This document shows, in pieces, positions 44,850 through 56,549 of a stretch of DNA of 64,000 bases. How positions within the stretch are numbered: position 1 is the stretch's first letter; every line of letters starts with the position of its first letter. Location: NCBI RefSeq assembly GCF_032118995.1, contig NC_092657.1, forward strand, positions 8,495,391 through 8,559,390, given 5' to 3'. A model generated the notes under the pieces. That model did not search any database. It saw nothing but the letters and a program-made list of their open reading frames with translations, and had not been told where the DNA came from. A program made the position numbers and the translations under genes. Source of the DNA: Asterias amurensis. Its lineage: Eukaryota; Echinodermata; Asteroidea; Forcipulatida; Asteriidae.

Positions 44850-47800
44850 AAATTTAAACAGTTAATATTCAAAGAATTGTTTAATTATCTTAAACACATT
44901 TAGTTATTAACGCCAGTTTATTGTATCTGATGACTTGTTTGCCTTAAAGTAGTAAAATAGTTTTACGTAGAGTCTTTTTGTCTTGGTGTTTAAAAAAATA
45001 TGTAACAAACTTGCAGTAGAGCTGTTTTTTTAGTAAATAAATTGTGCATGTTTTCGGCCATTACTTGTTCAAAATGTAAATTTTATAACTAGATGTGTTG
45101 CTTTGCAAATTAAGATATACTTCATTGTAACTTAAACATCCAGTTGACTCCTTTAAACATATGAAGTCTGTAGGTCTACTAGAAGAAAAAAAACACAAAT
45201 TGAGTTTAGGAATTGCTCGCTTCCCCATCCTGCCTTTTTTTTTTATAAACAAATAATAACTTATTATTTTTAGGCCTACAGTACCAACATTGGTGTGTTT
45301 CATCTGATGACTTGTTAGCCTTTTAAAGTTTAATGTGAATTAAAATATGAGAAACCACTATCCGTTTCCTGGTGAACATAGTCTAAATCTAATATAAACC
45401 AGCTAACCCCAATTTCATATTTTTAGAAATCAAAGTTTTCCCCTCAAAGTCTGAACGCACAGTGAGCAGTTTTTTTTTAATACAAACAAACACTACATTA
45501 TATGGCCAGGCTATTGTGTACAAACGTATGGGCAACGCGCAACGGAATCCCCAGAAATCTTGTTTGCCGTAGTAAAACCTGCGGGGGAATCCCACCATTT
45601 TAAGACAAAGTACGGGGTTTGCTCATATAAAAAGTATCAATTAGGTAAAGGAAGGGCTAACTTATTATATCTTACTTTCCACGTATAAAGAAAAACTCAT
45701 CTTCATGTAGGAAATCCGCCTCCAAATCTGTGAAATTTCAGCCTGCGCTCGTCTCGTTTGGACACAAACTTCGGCACAGATTTCCCCGAATTTCGCGGGG
45801 TTCCGTCATCGCTCAGATGTTTCTTTACTACATAAGTTGCAGACGATAAAGTTCTTCGAGATCCTATTGGTTAATTTCCTTTTTAATATGAATATTCAGT
45901 ATGTAAATGGCGTTTTTTATCAATGAAGCCAAGGCGAAAATACGCTGGAGGTCACGCCTAATGAATATGCATTCTCCAATGACCTCGCTGATATTTCGCG
46001 CATGCGCGCAAACCGCGTGTCGCTCACAGGGCTTATACAGCGGTGACATGGGAATACTTTTGATTTTACAACAGCTTTCAATTCACAGGATAGACTGACA
46101 CGTGCACAGATTGCTCACAGAAAGCGTGAGATAGGAAGGTACCGTCAGCAAAACCATGCACCCTCTCATTTATATGTGCTGCCGCGACCCAAACATCAGA
46201 CTGAGGATGGGAATCATACCCAAGGTCACGGTGGAAGAAAGACCCCATCAGCTAACCCATGTACATGTATCCTCTCATCGCATCTATCGAGGAGAATGGT
46301 TGCTGCAAGAAAGCTTTGTGTTGAAGAAAACTTTCAGTGCTTCTGTCGGACACCAAGAAGTCATATGAAGTAGTACATGTGTTTTAAACTTCCTGGACTG
46401 GGTACCGTCGAATGGGTTAACATTGAGCGACTGATGGACATAAGGATGAAAAGGTATATGCAGGGAGTAAGATCAGAATGAGAACACGAAGGTAAACTGA
46501 AGAGGCAGATCTCGACCTTGACAACGGCTGACGGCCTGGAGTTTGCAAGGCGAATTTGAAAATTTTAAATTTCAAGGGTGCGAGGCTACAGTGCAGGGTA
46601 TCCGTACAATTGAGAGATTGATCCACATCTTGAAATATCGGAATTGGAATTGCCGAGGTTATGGCTACAAGGTTCCTCTCAGCAAGACAAACCTAGTGCA
46701 GGCAGCGGGATTCCTGACCAAGGCAAGTGGAGAGTGGATCTTATTCTGTTGTTTGCATAAGCGAGTTTTATAGTATCTAGGACTCTTTTGTCTTAATCAT
46801 AACATTTTGACCTTCGTGGTTTATTTTGTCAAAATTTCTTAATGAATGGAGCGCACAGAAACTTTTCTAATTAAAATTGAATATTTTCGCGGATTTGGTT
46901 TAATAAATTTTTGAATTATCAATTATGTATGTATATTTTTAACCTATAGATAATGCTAGCAATGTGTAATCAACGTTTTGTATTTTCTATTAAAGACTAT
47001 TTGAGACCTAGTTTACTAACTGGTTAAAATGTTAATAAGAATATTTCACTCCCGTTCCTATAGTGATTTCGACCCGCAGAGACATTCTCAATGAAATTGA
47101 CTTTGGAGTCACGGTTCGCCCTGTAAGAGAGACGGACGATTGGCGGGAATTCAAAGTCAACTTCACTGAGTTCTCCATCCAGTCCCTTCAACCGAACCGA
47201 CCCAGAATATGGACATCTGGACAGCCCCACCTCGCCCAACATGAGCAGTAAGCCAAATTGAAATAGTGTAAATTAATTAAAGTGTTAAACACTAGTTCCA
47301 AAAAAAAATGTTGTACTTGAAGAAGAGGACATCAAAACTCAGAAGTACTAAACTCTTTTGTCAAAGAAAAGCTTAAAGGTGGTTTCCAGGCATGCTTAGG
47401 TAAAGTTTTTATTTGCACACGCGCACGGACGTAAATTTTAAGCTAGAAAATAACGTGCGGTCACATCACGTTGGTCACGCCAGTCGCGTGGAGTACTAGT
47501 TTAACGTAGGCCCCTACTCCGAGTATGAAAGTAAGTTGTGCTTTTGGTTTTTGTATAAAACGTTTTGGAATGTCAATTGCTTGACGGCGACCTTGGTGTC
47601 CATTTCTCCGGCCAAAGAGGTCACCGTCATGGTGTGAAAGTTCACAGACTTATTTATAAAAAATGTTGTCACGTTGTGTGCAGTGGACATATTAACAATG
47701 CCTGTAGTGAACAAACATGACTTGGTTTGTAACTTCTGTGCGTTTTTTTTGTAAACTGATAATTTGACTCTGTCCAAACGATCTAACATTTTAACTTGAA

Positions 47801-48234
47801 TTTTGGTACTAAGTTGTTTCACAGTGACGTATTGGTAATCTCTTATAAATTGATGTGGTACCACCATTGTTTCACGTTCATGATCGATTTATTGAAATTG
47901 AGCGAGAGTCACTGATTTTGAACAGAAGTTTTGGTAAAAACAAAATAGAGATGTTGTGTAAATAGGTTTGAATTTTTCAGATGATTGAAATATTAATACG
48001 TTTTTGATGATCCACAAAATTGTGTTGAAAAAAGGCCTGAGCAAAAACAAATGCTCCTGAAAATATTAATTAGTCAATTCACTGTTTTCATTTGTTTTAA
48101 ATTTATGGCTAAACGCGAGGACGCAGTTATTTAGTTAAGTGTGGGAGAGTGGGGCGAGAGATTTTTAGGCCGAATTTTTGTTAAAAATAGAGCTTTAACC
48201 TCTGACACATGAACTCTCACAAACGTAAACATTG
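44850..48234. other. Mostly no gene recognised
   Basis: The stretch should contain the promoter and any upstream exon of the minus-strand RAG1-like gene, but neither could be pinned down. Open frames at 46080-46373 (AQIAHRKREIGRYRQQ...) have protein-like codon use but no known domain. Confidence 0.35.
47062..47250 (+). CDS. Possible terminal exon, unknown protein
   Basis: After a TTCCTATAG acceptor, the frame reads ISTRRDILNEIDFGVTVRPV, WREFKVNFTEFSIQSLQPNR and ends at a stop in 47248-47250. Residue composition is protein-like and not repetitive. I do not recognise it. Confidence 0.3.
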
Positions 48235-49220
48235 TAAACACTTGCTGCATTGAAGGTTGTCAGAACCGATGAAATCGTGTACAAAAAATCATTTTATTCA
48301 ATACCGGCCACAATTACAAATCAAGGGAATGGAACGAAAGAATTTTCGCAGAAAAGACGTGAGCTCTGGCTGACAAGAATTCACCGAAAAGGCGATCTAA
48401 TTCCGCCTCGCAGTTCAAGTGTTTGCTCAGATCATTTTTACTCAGGTAAGTACGTTTTCGTTATGTACTTCTGACTGTGATAATGTTTTATTCATCACGA
48501 ACTTTACTGTGAATATTTAGGCTCTCCATCACCGAGATTTAGGAATACATTGTATCCGAATTATTTTCGATTGTCGTGCGCATTGTATGATTGTTGTTGT
48601 TCGATATTAAGTAAACATTTGTTTATAATGTTGGACTCGGCCGGTTGTTGTGAACTTGTGGCCGGCTAGTTACTGTGCTTGTTTAGTAATAATGAGTGCT
48701 ATTGTGTAGGTAGTATTATAAACCATAGAGCAAGGTAACTTTGACATGGGTAAATTTAGGCTTTGTTTATTAAATTAAATGGCCACCACACCATGACCTT
48801 CCTTCAAAAATTTATTTGAAAAGAGCAGGAGCATCACATTTAGCAGTTCTGTAATGCTGCCGGTGTTAGGAAGCTAAATTTCCATTGGAAGTTCATCTCA
48901 TTCTAGGGTTAAGTAACTCTAAATGAAAAATCATTTTTAAAACCTTGTTGAACATACTTGGAGTTTGGGGCTGGCCCCATTTTGGGTGGTTATCTTTTTA
49001 AAATTATTAATTACTATTAATCTAACCCAAATTATTGCTATTATTGACAACAAATGTTTAATTTTTGTTGGGGGGAAGGATTTCTTTGAAGGTGAAATCC
49101 GGGGAGATTGTGGTGGGAAGTGGCCTAAGTCCAGTACGCAACCTGACCCGTAAGTTTGTTGTAAATGGGCGACTACTGCCCCCGTATCCTTTTCACTCGC
49201 CCGATAAATAAAATCCGCAA

Positions 49221-49345
49221 GCATAGGGCTAGATCAGTTGGTAAAGTGCTGGCATGTTAATCCGGAGGTCATTGTTTCAAATCCCACTCCATTCATTTGC
49301 TCTTTGTTCAACCCCAAATCATTTTATTAAAAACACATGTTTTTT
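49221..49345 (+). mobile_element. tRNA-derived SINE copy in THAP intron
   Basis: An A-box-like GGGCTAGATCAGTTGGTAAA is followed 30 bases on by a B-box-like TGTTTCAAATCCC, then CAACCCCAAATCATT and ATTAAAAACAC. It shares its tail with the copy at 19866-20010. Confidence 0.65.
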
Positions 49346-49843
49346 GTCCTCCAACAGGCAAGCCATCTTATCTCCATGATTCAACAAGTCCTGATTGGGC
49401 GCCTTTTATTAAACTCGGCTATGACTTCACTTGTGAGTCCAACAAGACACCAAAGTGCCGTAAGTCGCCGTAAGCAGAAGATCTATGCAGAACAGAAATC
49501 ATCCAAAAAAGATAGAGCAGAACCTGCAGCTGGCCATCGTGGCTGCAGTTTTCTTCTCTCAGGCAGCCTACGACCCTCAATGTCTACTACAAAGCAAAGT
49601 GAGTAATCACTTGAGATGCCCGATGAAGCCAAGAAGAGAAAGCTAATGACAGATGAAATAAGTCGACTAACCACTGATAATCAACTCTTGAGACAGCAAA
49701 TCCTAGACAGTCAATTTACTACCGAGTCTTTAACTGATGACCACAAGGTCAAGCATTACACTGGACTGGCCTCATTTACTATTTAATGGCAGTTTTCCAG
49801 TTTTTGGAGCCTCACATAAATGAAAATGGAAGGTCTGCATTAA

Positions 49844-50351
49844 AGGGACACACCGGCTCACCGTTTACGCAATTTAGGGGTGTAGAATCATAAATAATGT
49901 TTTTATAGATGGTTGCTGAAAAAAAAATCATCAAAATGTCACGTATTTAGCGAAAAATGATTTTAAAAAACGAAAGCGGCCATATAACAAGCTTCAGTTA
50001 CACGGACTCTTTGAATGTGAATCTTACGTTAGAATTTACATCATTATTTACATTTTGTAGCGATAATTTGAACACATGATGTTTTTCGTCAATTATTCGT
50101 AAATAATTTTGTTAAAAAAAAGATTTAAATTTGCTTAAGTAAGTTACTTTTAGACGGCTGAAAGTAAGACTAGCCCGGAAGGTCACGTGATTGTTTGTAC
50201 CACTTTTTGGTTAGATTTGTCTTAAAATTCTCAAAACCGGCTAAATTTGATGATTTTTTTTAAGGACTGTTCTTCATTCCTGGAAGACTGTTGAAGTCAC
50301 ATCTTAGTCTATTTTGTAGCCCAAATAGCCCAACTCGGCCGGTGTGTCCCT
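49844..50351. mobile_element. TTAA-flanked MITE inside the transposase ORF
   Basis: TTAA at 49840-49843 and 50352-50355 flanks a 508-bp element. Its ends AGGGACACACCGGC and GGCCGGTGTGTCCCT are inverted repeats. It has no coding capacity. Its start resembles that of the MITE at 6520. The TTAA target fits piggyBac- or Kolobok-type transposases. Confidence 0.85.
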
Positions 50352-51018
50352 TTAACAAAGTTCCAGAAGGTTATTTTAGTATTAATGAAATTAAGGCTTA
50401 AACTGTCTGTGCAAGATCTTGCCTCCAGGTTCTCTGTTTCAAAATCAACTGTTTCTAGAATATTTTTGAATACAATAGAGATGATGTACATCAAGATGAA
50501 AAAACTTATTATTTTTGGCCTGAAAGAGAGGCTCTTAGAAAGATAATGCCAATAGAATTTCGGAAATACTTTAGGGTCAAGGTTGCAATTATTATTGATT
50601 GTTTTGAAGTGTTCATTGAAGACTATCTAATCTTAAAGCTCGTGCTTCCACATGGTCTTCCTACAATCATCATAACACCATCAAATTTCTTATAGGCATC
50701 ACGCCACAAGGTGTTATATCATTTTTGTGAAAGGCATGGGGGGAGGAGCAAGTGATAAATATATCACTGAAAGATGCAACATTTTAGACAAATTGCTTCC
50801 TCGAGTTAGTTTTAGCTGATCGAGGATTTGATAATCAGGACGGTGTCGGTTTGATGTGTGCAAGTGTAAATACCTGATTTTACAAGAGGGAAGGCACAAT
50901 TAAATTCTATTGAAGCTGAAAGAACCCGGAAAATAGCACACTTGCGAATACCAGAGATGCCAACATTTCAAATTCAAAAAGAGTAATTTGCCCTCAGACT
51001 CAGATTATATTTTACAAT

Positions 51019-51585
51019 TTAGCATTGGACAGCCCTATAAAATACATGATGTACTAACCTGTTGTTCCTGACAAGAGATTCGTATGTGGCCTGTTTTGCT
51101 CTATGAAGCACAACTTTGCTGGGTTTGTATTTGCGACAAGGGGTGTACATAGTGCTTTTTTGGACAAGCAGAGCTTCCAGGGTGTCTCTTTGTAAGTTTG
51201 GACGGAATGCTGTTTGATTTTTGCGCACTGTGCTAAATACACGCTCACAACCAGCATTTGAATGTGGGATGACAAGGATACCCATCATTACACCTGCCAA
51301 TTGTCTATATGTAGGCTTGCCCAATGACGAAGTTAATTTGCCAATTTTGAGCCACTGTGCATCTACCCTGCCCATATTCAATATCTCTGGTGTTAATTCC
51401 TCTACCTGGTATAAGGCAAACTCTTGTTCAAGTTGGGTTTCCAATGACCTGTCAGGAAGTAAACAGCTGAACCTGTGTATGAAGTATTCAACAGATTCAA
51501 ATGTCTTTTGTTCTCTTATAGTCCAGGAAATATACCGTTTGACCTCAAACAAATTGCAACAGTTTTTTTTTTTACCACAGTGCAT
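51019..51585 (-). pseudogene. hAT transposase C-terminal fragment
   Basis: The 188-codon frame contains VDAQWLKIGKL, YRQLAGVMMGILVIPHSNAG, CERVFSTVRKNQTAFRPNL and DTLEALLVQKS, the hAT dimerisation region found at the C-terminus of hAT-superfamily DNA transposases. The catalytic N-terminal two thirds are missing. The open part begins only about 20 bases from the left terminal repeat of the element at 51603-56629, so that insertion may have cut the hAT copy. The preserved stretch itself has no stops. Confidence 0.7.
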
Positions 51586-51602
51586 TTTATTGAGGTCTTT
51601 TT

Positions 51603-51680
51603 AATGACATACTAAAAATCCGCAAAAATCCAATTAGTGGAAATATGCTTAATTTGCATATTTCAAAATGGCCGCCATTT
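51603..51680 (+). repeat. Left terminal inverted repeat
   Basis: Starts AATGACATACTAAAAATCCG and ends in GGCCGCCATTT. A partial internal echo, TTTGCATAATTAAAATGGC, occurs near 51824. Confidence 0.75.
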
Positions 51681-51979
51681 CAACAAGTTTTTCATTGATT
51701 TGAATGTAACTCTTGTTTAAGGTAACGTATATCCAAACTAAAATAACTAAAATGCATATTTCATGATAGATAACAAATCCGTGGTTCACGAGATGCGGAA
51801 ACTGTTTGAAAATTTGCCATAATTTGCATAATTAAAATGGCTGCCGTTTTATTTTTTTTAACTTTCTGAATATTATCGGTTTTTTTTTTTTTTTATGGAT
51901 GGACAACCTTGAAATTCCACATTTCTGTATATAAACATTGTCAATCTCTGTAAATTATCAAATTATTTCCTTACATTAT

Positions 51980-53480
51980 TTAAATGTTGACTTTTGAGTC
52001 ACCCTCATCTTCAGAACCATCTAAATCTAGGTCTGGTGGCGGTGAGTTGGCACAACTAGAACCACGGCATTCACCGTACTTTCGGCATGTGCATTTTCTG
52101 TTCATACATTCTTTTGTACACCTACACCTGATGACCTCAAGTAGTGTTGTTGGCGCCGGTGGTTGGTCTGTCTGTTTGGGTAGATACTTGCCATCTACGA
52201 TCTGCCAACCCCAATCTTCTGAAGATATAGTTGTATCATCTGTCAACCCCTTCCACTCTAATATTTGATAATAGACACGGAAACTATGATACTTTGCTGC
52301 TGCTGAGGTTAGTGGCAAAGTAGATGCTTCGACATGGGAAGTGCTTGTTGACACCTTCACACAAAACTTCTTGTACCTCAAAAGATCTAGATCATCTGTT
52401 GAATTACCATTGTAAAGCCAAACCAGAGCCATCTCCCCAGCTTTGATAATGTCCTCTTTCAAAATTGATCCTGTTTGATTGAATACCTTTGCGTGCTCGC
52501 AGAAGTCTGCTTTCCCCATAAATTTCTTTAAGGCCAAACCCTTCCCAAGTCCAAACATACGTGATGTAGTGTCACAACCAAGGAAAGCATGTATGAAGAG
52601 AATGTTGTCACACACGGTGCTTCCCAAAGTTACCTTCAACAGCTTGATGTTCCAAATTCTACTCTTCTTTGAGTTTGTCTTTGGCTCAGGTGCAAAGTAA
52701 ATGTTGTTTGCATTTAGTTCAACATGGAAGATAAGGAGGACAAGAAGGTCGGTGTCATCTCCAACTAGAATGGTACTAATTGATCTCGCAGACTCCACTG
52801 CTTTTCTGACAATCAGGACATCTGCATCATGTCTTGCATGAACTGTGACACATCCAGCCATTTGCAGTCTGTCGCTGAGGAGATGGATAAAATGTTGTTT
52901 GTTTGACGTTGTTCGCAAGGAATTTCTGTTTCCTTGATTTTATAATCATGTCACCAGCAAAGTTTACCGTCAGGCCTGAGCAAGCTCCTGTTCTTCTAAA
53001 ATGAGTAGGGTCCTTCGTAGTAGGACCATCATGGTATCCATCAAAAACTATGGTTGGTCTTCCATATCGTTGAGTAACATATTCAGTATACAGCTTGCAT
53101 ATGTTCTTGTAAGTAGTTGCCCGAGGCCATGGAAGACGATGCAGAAGTGCCCCACCGTCCAAAACATAGTGCACTTGGCCAATGGGCTGTGACTCTTCGT
53201 GCTTAAACACCTTCCATATGGCATCTGCAAGGGCTGGTTAGTAGGCTTGGAGGGGAAGGCAAGACGACTCGAACATTGCAGATTGATAACTACACAACTC
53301 ATAGCTGAAGAGAGACGGAAGATCATCCGTGCGTTCCTTGCCTACAGCCACTAGTCTCTGAAGAAGTAGTTGTGGGTCCACCTGAACAGACTAATTTTTT
53401 ATTTTTTATGGAGGATCTTGAGCCGAGTGTCACAGCTTGGTCTGCTTTATTAAATGTGTATTCCTCCACATTCCTTCCAG
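51980..53480 (-). pseudogene. FEN1/PIN-like nuclease part of the TIR-element gene
   Basis: VHYVLDGGALLHRLPWPR and TIVFDGYHDGPTTKDPTH resemble the N-terminal acidic motif of PIN/XPG nucleases. RHDADVLIVRKAVESA and ILVGDDTDLLVLL resemble the internal E/D-x-D-x-D metal site. LFIHAFLGCDTTSRMFGLGK, LPLTSAAAKYHSFRVYYQI and WGWQIVDGKYLP follow. A cysteine-rich tail, CRCTKECMNRKCTCRKYGEC, then an acidic end SEDEGDSK, close the protein at 51980. The reading frame changes near 52900. The nuclease assignment rests on motif resemblance only, but aspartate spacing and context are convincing. The frame from 53480 to 53220 is damaged. Confidence 0.6.
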
Positions 53481-53504
53481 CCATGGAGTCCAGAATCTTT
53501 TGTC

Positions 53505-55082
53505 CTATGTCTTTGGATTGGTCTCTACATTTACTTTGCTCTCTGTAGTCATTCCATTTGCAATACTATGCAGATCTGATTCTGAGTTAAATGGGCTTCG
53601 TTCTCTGATGTAGTGTAGCAACTGTATTGTGTCTCTCACATCCCTAATCTGTCTTGCATATGATATATCTTTGTGTTGATCACTACTCTCATTCTTAACA
53701 CCTGTGAGGTCTTGCATTGCATCATTTACCAATGCCCTTGATGGCAGTGACAGGAGCCACACATTCCGCTGAGTTTCAGACATTCCAGTTCCTCTGGTTA
53801 GCCCTCCACTTGTCTTGATACTCCTCATTAAGACCTGCTCAATAATGAGATCTGTGGACAAACCTGCCCAGTAACGATCACTTCTCCTCACTACATCTTG
53901 GAACCTTCCGTGAACATCTGCGTGTGAATTTGGTAAATCATGCATCAATTGCCAGTATATATAGGCAGACTTGGCATAAAGCGAGTGTCCAGAAGCAGCA
54001 AAGTATGGTAGCATATCATGGACAGCCTGCAGATGCAGTTCCCAGTTTCCTGTTCTCTCAGCTTTCAGAAACATGCGCAGAATATCTATCATGTCCATGT
54101 ACTGTAGCCAGAGACGTGATGTACGTGTTGTCATGGCCTCCTTTGCTTCCTTCATCAGACTAAGAATCTTGTTAATTACATTTGATAAGCATACTTCATA
54201 TACTGATACAGTGTCAGACATCACACGTTCATAAATGTCTTGAGCTTCTGTCAAATCTGTTGCTCGTACATCTGCTTCGCCACAGGTTACATCAACTTCA
54301 AGAGACTGTTCCTCATCATTACTTGGCAGAGGCGCATTGTACAAGTCTGCAACCAGCATGGTATTGAGGGCAGCATCAACAAGGAGATGGCCAATACTTC
54401 CAAGGAAGCTCATTTCAGTGTGTAGTCCTCCAAGTCTCAAGACAATTTGCTTCATGTCACTGCCATTAGGCTGGTTTCGAATGATTGTCAGTGCCTTCCA
54501 CCATAGTGGCTGGTCAAAAGTCAAAACAGGAGTAACACTGTACTGTGCAGCATGGTCACAAACAAATCGCAGTGTTGAGTACACACAAGATGGGTCACTT
54601 GGATTCATGTCAATCATAGGAAGAAAAGATACTGATGAATGTCCTGGGTATTCACCCTTATTGACCATCTGCATCATGCCAGACCATGAAGGCCTTGGGG
54701 AACGAAGTAGTAATGATGTCTTCCAAAGCACATCAATGTTAATTGTTGGGTCTCTTGTTCTCAAATTCACCATGGGTTGGTACATCAGCTGTTGTACTGT
54801 ACGAGAGGCCTTAAAGTATTCTATGTTGATACGCCCAACAGCAGCAATATCTGCGGCAGTTACATTAACTTTTGGTATAGGCTTACAGGTCATTGTACCT
54901 GGTGTCTTTGTAGCTATTATACCCATTCCATGGAAGGTACCAAATCCATCAATTGTACAAATGTTATGGTCGACATTGTCGGCAACATACTGAATGTACT
55001 GGTCCTGAATATAACCAGGAATTTCTGTTCCTTGTGAAACTGCTGCACTTTTTTCATACTTTTTCACTTCAGGCGAAACCAA
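53505..55082 (-). CDS. Middle part of the TIR-element gene, open for 525 codons
   Basis: The longest uninterrupted coding stretch in the window. It has QYVADNVDHNICTIDGFGTF, RPSWSGMMQMV, FLPMIDMNPSDPSCVYSTL, TPVLTFDQPLWWKAL, IVLRLGGLHTEMSFLGSIGH and LVDAALNTML, a block order I recognise from a widespread, uncharacterised repetitive family. A helical region WLQYMDMIDILRMFLKAERT and NWELHLQAVHDMLPYFAASG follows. It lies between the N-terminal zinc region and the nuclease region. The upstream segment overlaps it in another frame near 55075, so one frame change separates them. Function unknown. Confidence 0.65.
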   Translation of the reverse strand: MVSPEVKKYEKSAAVSQGTEIPGYIQDQYIQYVADNVDHNICTIDGFGTFHGMGIIATKTPGTMTCKPIPKVNVTAADIAAVGRINIEYFKASRTVQQLMYQPMVNLRTRDPTINIDVLWKTSLLLRSPRPSWSGMMQMVNKGEYPGHSSVSFLPMIDMNPSDPSCVYSTLRFVCDHAAQYSVTPVLTFDQPLWWKALTIIRNQPNGSDMKQIVLRLGGLHTEMSFLGSIGHLLVDAALNTMLVADLYNAPLPSNDEEQSLEVDVTCGEADVRATDLTEAQDIYERVMSDTVSVYEVCLSNVINKILSLMKEAKEAMTTRTSRLWLQYMDMIDILRMFLKAERTGNWELHLQAVHDMLPYFAASGHSLYAKSAYIYWQLMHDLPNSHADVHGRFQDVVRRSDRYWAGLSTDLIIEQVLMRSIKTSGGLTRGTGMSETQRNVWLLSLPSRALVNDAMQDLTGVKNESSDQHKDISYARQIRDVRDTIQLLHYIRERSPFNSESDLHSIANGMTTESKVNVETNPKT

Positions 55083-55720
55083 GAGAGTGCACTGTGTCGA
55101 CTAGGAACCGAGATGAAAAATGATGATGCATCAGTATTCCAAGACCAAATTGGAGGGGAGCAATGAGGACCCTTGGCCTTATTGCTTGCATGATGGCGTG
55201 CCCAATGGATGCCAGCTTGATGTCTACATTTTTGCCAGCAAACATAGTCCTTAACAGCCTCTGAAGTGAATCTGGGATAAAATCAAGTGATGCAGTGGTA
55301 GAGGACATTTCTGCCGGACTTGGGTATGCATCAGCGGTGATATCCCGAAACTTGACATCACTGTGAATAAGTTTGGCAGCAGTCTCTATTATTCTCATTT
55401 TCTCCTTTTCCGGTGTCTCATTCTTTGGTTGCTTGTGAAATTCATACAGAATAGAATTTGCTGTGTTGCCAAATGTCACAACACCATGTTTTCCATTAAT
55501 TTCGGTTACAATGATTCTATCTCCGAAGTGTTCTAGTAGTTTCTTTTTCATGTACACCGCACTATAGGCCTCATGCCCTGTATCTTTTAGATAGTCTGTC
55601 ATTTTTGCTACTAGTTCACCTACTGTGGTTTGTTCATCATCATTTTCCTCCAGAAATTCTGCAACCTGTAAGAATGCTGTCATTCTCACCTCTTCTTTGG
55701 GTCTGCCTATTTTTATCTTT
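55069..55720 (-). CDS. N-terminal-middle part of the TIR-element gene
   Basis: The frame KKIKIGRPKEEVRMTAFLQV leads into AEFLEENDDEQTTVGELVAK and SAVYMKKKLLEHFGDRIIVT, a small helical domain. It continues through AYPSPAEMSSTTASLDFIPD and AIMQAIRPRVLIAPLQFGLG to FLVDTVHSLGF, where the frame changes into the next stretch. It lies directly downstream of the zinc-binding N-terminus. Function unknown. Confidence 0.55.
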
Positions 55721-56272
55721 TTGCGGTGCTTGGGTCGTCTTCAGAATAAGCCTGGGGTATCTGTCTTTCTGTTCTGAAATTCACACAACACTGTTAATGA
55801 TAAACAGCATCAGCTGCATGAAGATCATTAACAATTGCAAGTCTACCAAAAACAATCTGAGACCATGGATCATTACGAGATTTGCAAATCTGTGCAATTG
55901 AGTCCTGAAAGTCCTTTGATCTGACAGGGATAACTTCAAACCCTTTGCGTTTGCCATCATACTTGGCAGGATTACCACAGAACATGCAGTGTTTACTGAA
56001 GTCAAAAAGTTCTTTATGAGAATGAAGACTTCAGCACTTCTCAACCTTATTACTCTGTGCAGCTGTCTCATTTGCAATTCGTTTAGGGTCACAGAAATCC
56101 CGACGACAATGCTGATGAACACGTTGTCCAGGATTTGTGGTTATATTGCTACCCCCGTTTTTTACTTGCACGATTAACTCCATCACTACCCTTAGCTCGC
56201 AGCTCAACAGATGGCTTGCCATCATCAAACAAATCATTGCAAATACAGCAGCTCCCCATGACTTGATATTGT
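55721..56272 (-). pseudogene. Zinc-binding N-terminus of the TIR-element gene
   Basis: MGSCCICNDLFDDGKPSVEL (ATG near 56258) and GQRVHQHCRRDFCDP form one C2HC-like cluster. HCMFCGNPAKYDGKRKGFEV, then VNDLHAADAVYH and QCCVNFRT, form a second. Three or four breaks interrupt the frame. Paired zinc clusters followed by HAADAVYH are diagnostic of the family. Confidence 0.55.
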
Positions 56273-56549
56273 ATTGTTAACAGTATTTGTATTCAAAACC
56301 CTTTGCATACGATCACAAACTTCATTGGGAACTGCATGTCACTATAAAAGTGTAGATGCTTGTATTAACAATGTATTACATTATTGTATTACATGTTGTA
56401 TTACTTTTTTGTATTACTTTTTTGTATTACATTGTGGTTAAACCAACTGCGCATGTGCTCTATTCCTTACATTTTGCCTTCAGCCATTTAATGCACCAAA
56501 AATGTCGCCTAGTATGAGATTTAGGACGGAATTAATTAACAAAACCTTT

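Larger units (their letters stand above)
48235..50960 (+). pseudogene. THAP-domain DDE_Tnp_4 transposase, interrupted by a MITE
   Basis: Exon 1 (48235-48446) carries a THAP zinc finger: CCIEGCQNR, then SFYSIPATI, RRELWLTRIHRKGD and VCSDHFYSG. The frame changes after CQNR. After an intron, exon 2 from 49358 gives GKPSYLHDSTSPDWAPFIKL, then a stop. In a second frame come RLTTDNQLLRQQI and KHYTGLASF. The coding region is split by a TTAA-flanked MITE (49844-50351), and the frame resumes directly after it: LSVQDLASRFSVSKSTVSRI is a helix-turn-helix. The DDE_Tnp_4 catalytic region then shows IIIDCFE, ARASTWS, LADRGFD and SIEAERTRKIAHLRI, with several further breaks. The family is close to ISL2EU/Harbinger-type transposons (from memory). 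The copy is dead. Confidence 0.75.

Noticed and set aside
45455-45470. CACAGTG heptamer, as in RAG recombination signals
   Set aside because: No nonamer at 12 or 23 bp and no symmetrical partner across the RAG1-like gene. A 7-mer is expected by chance in a window this size.
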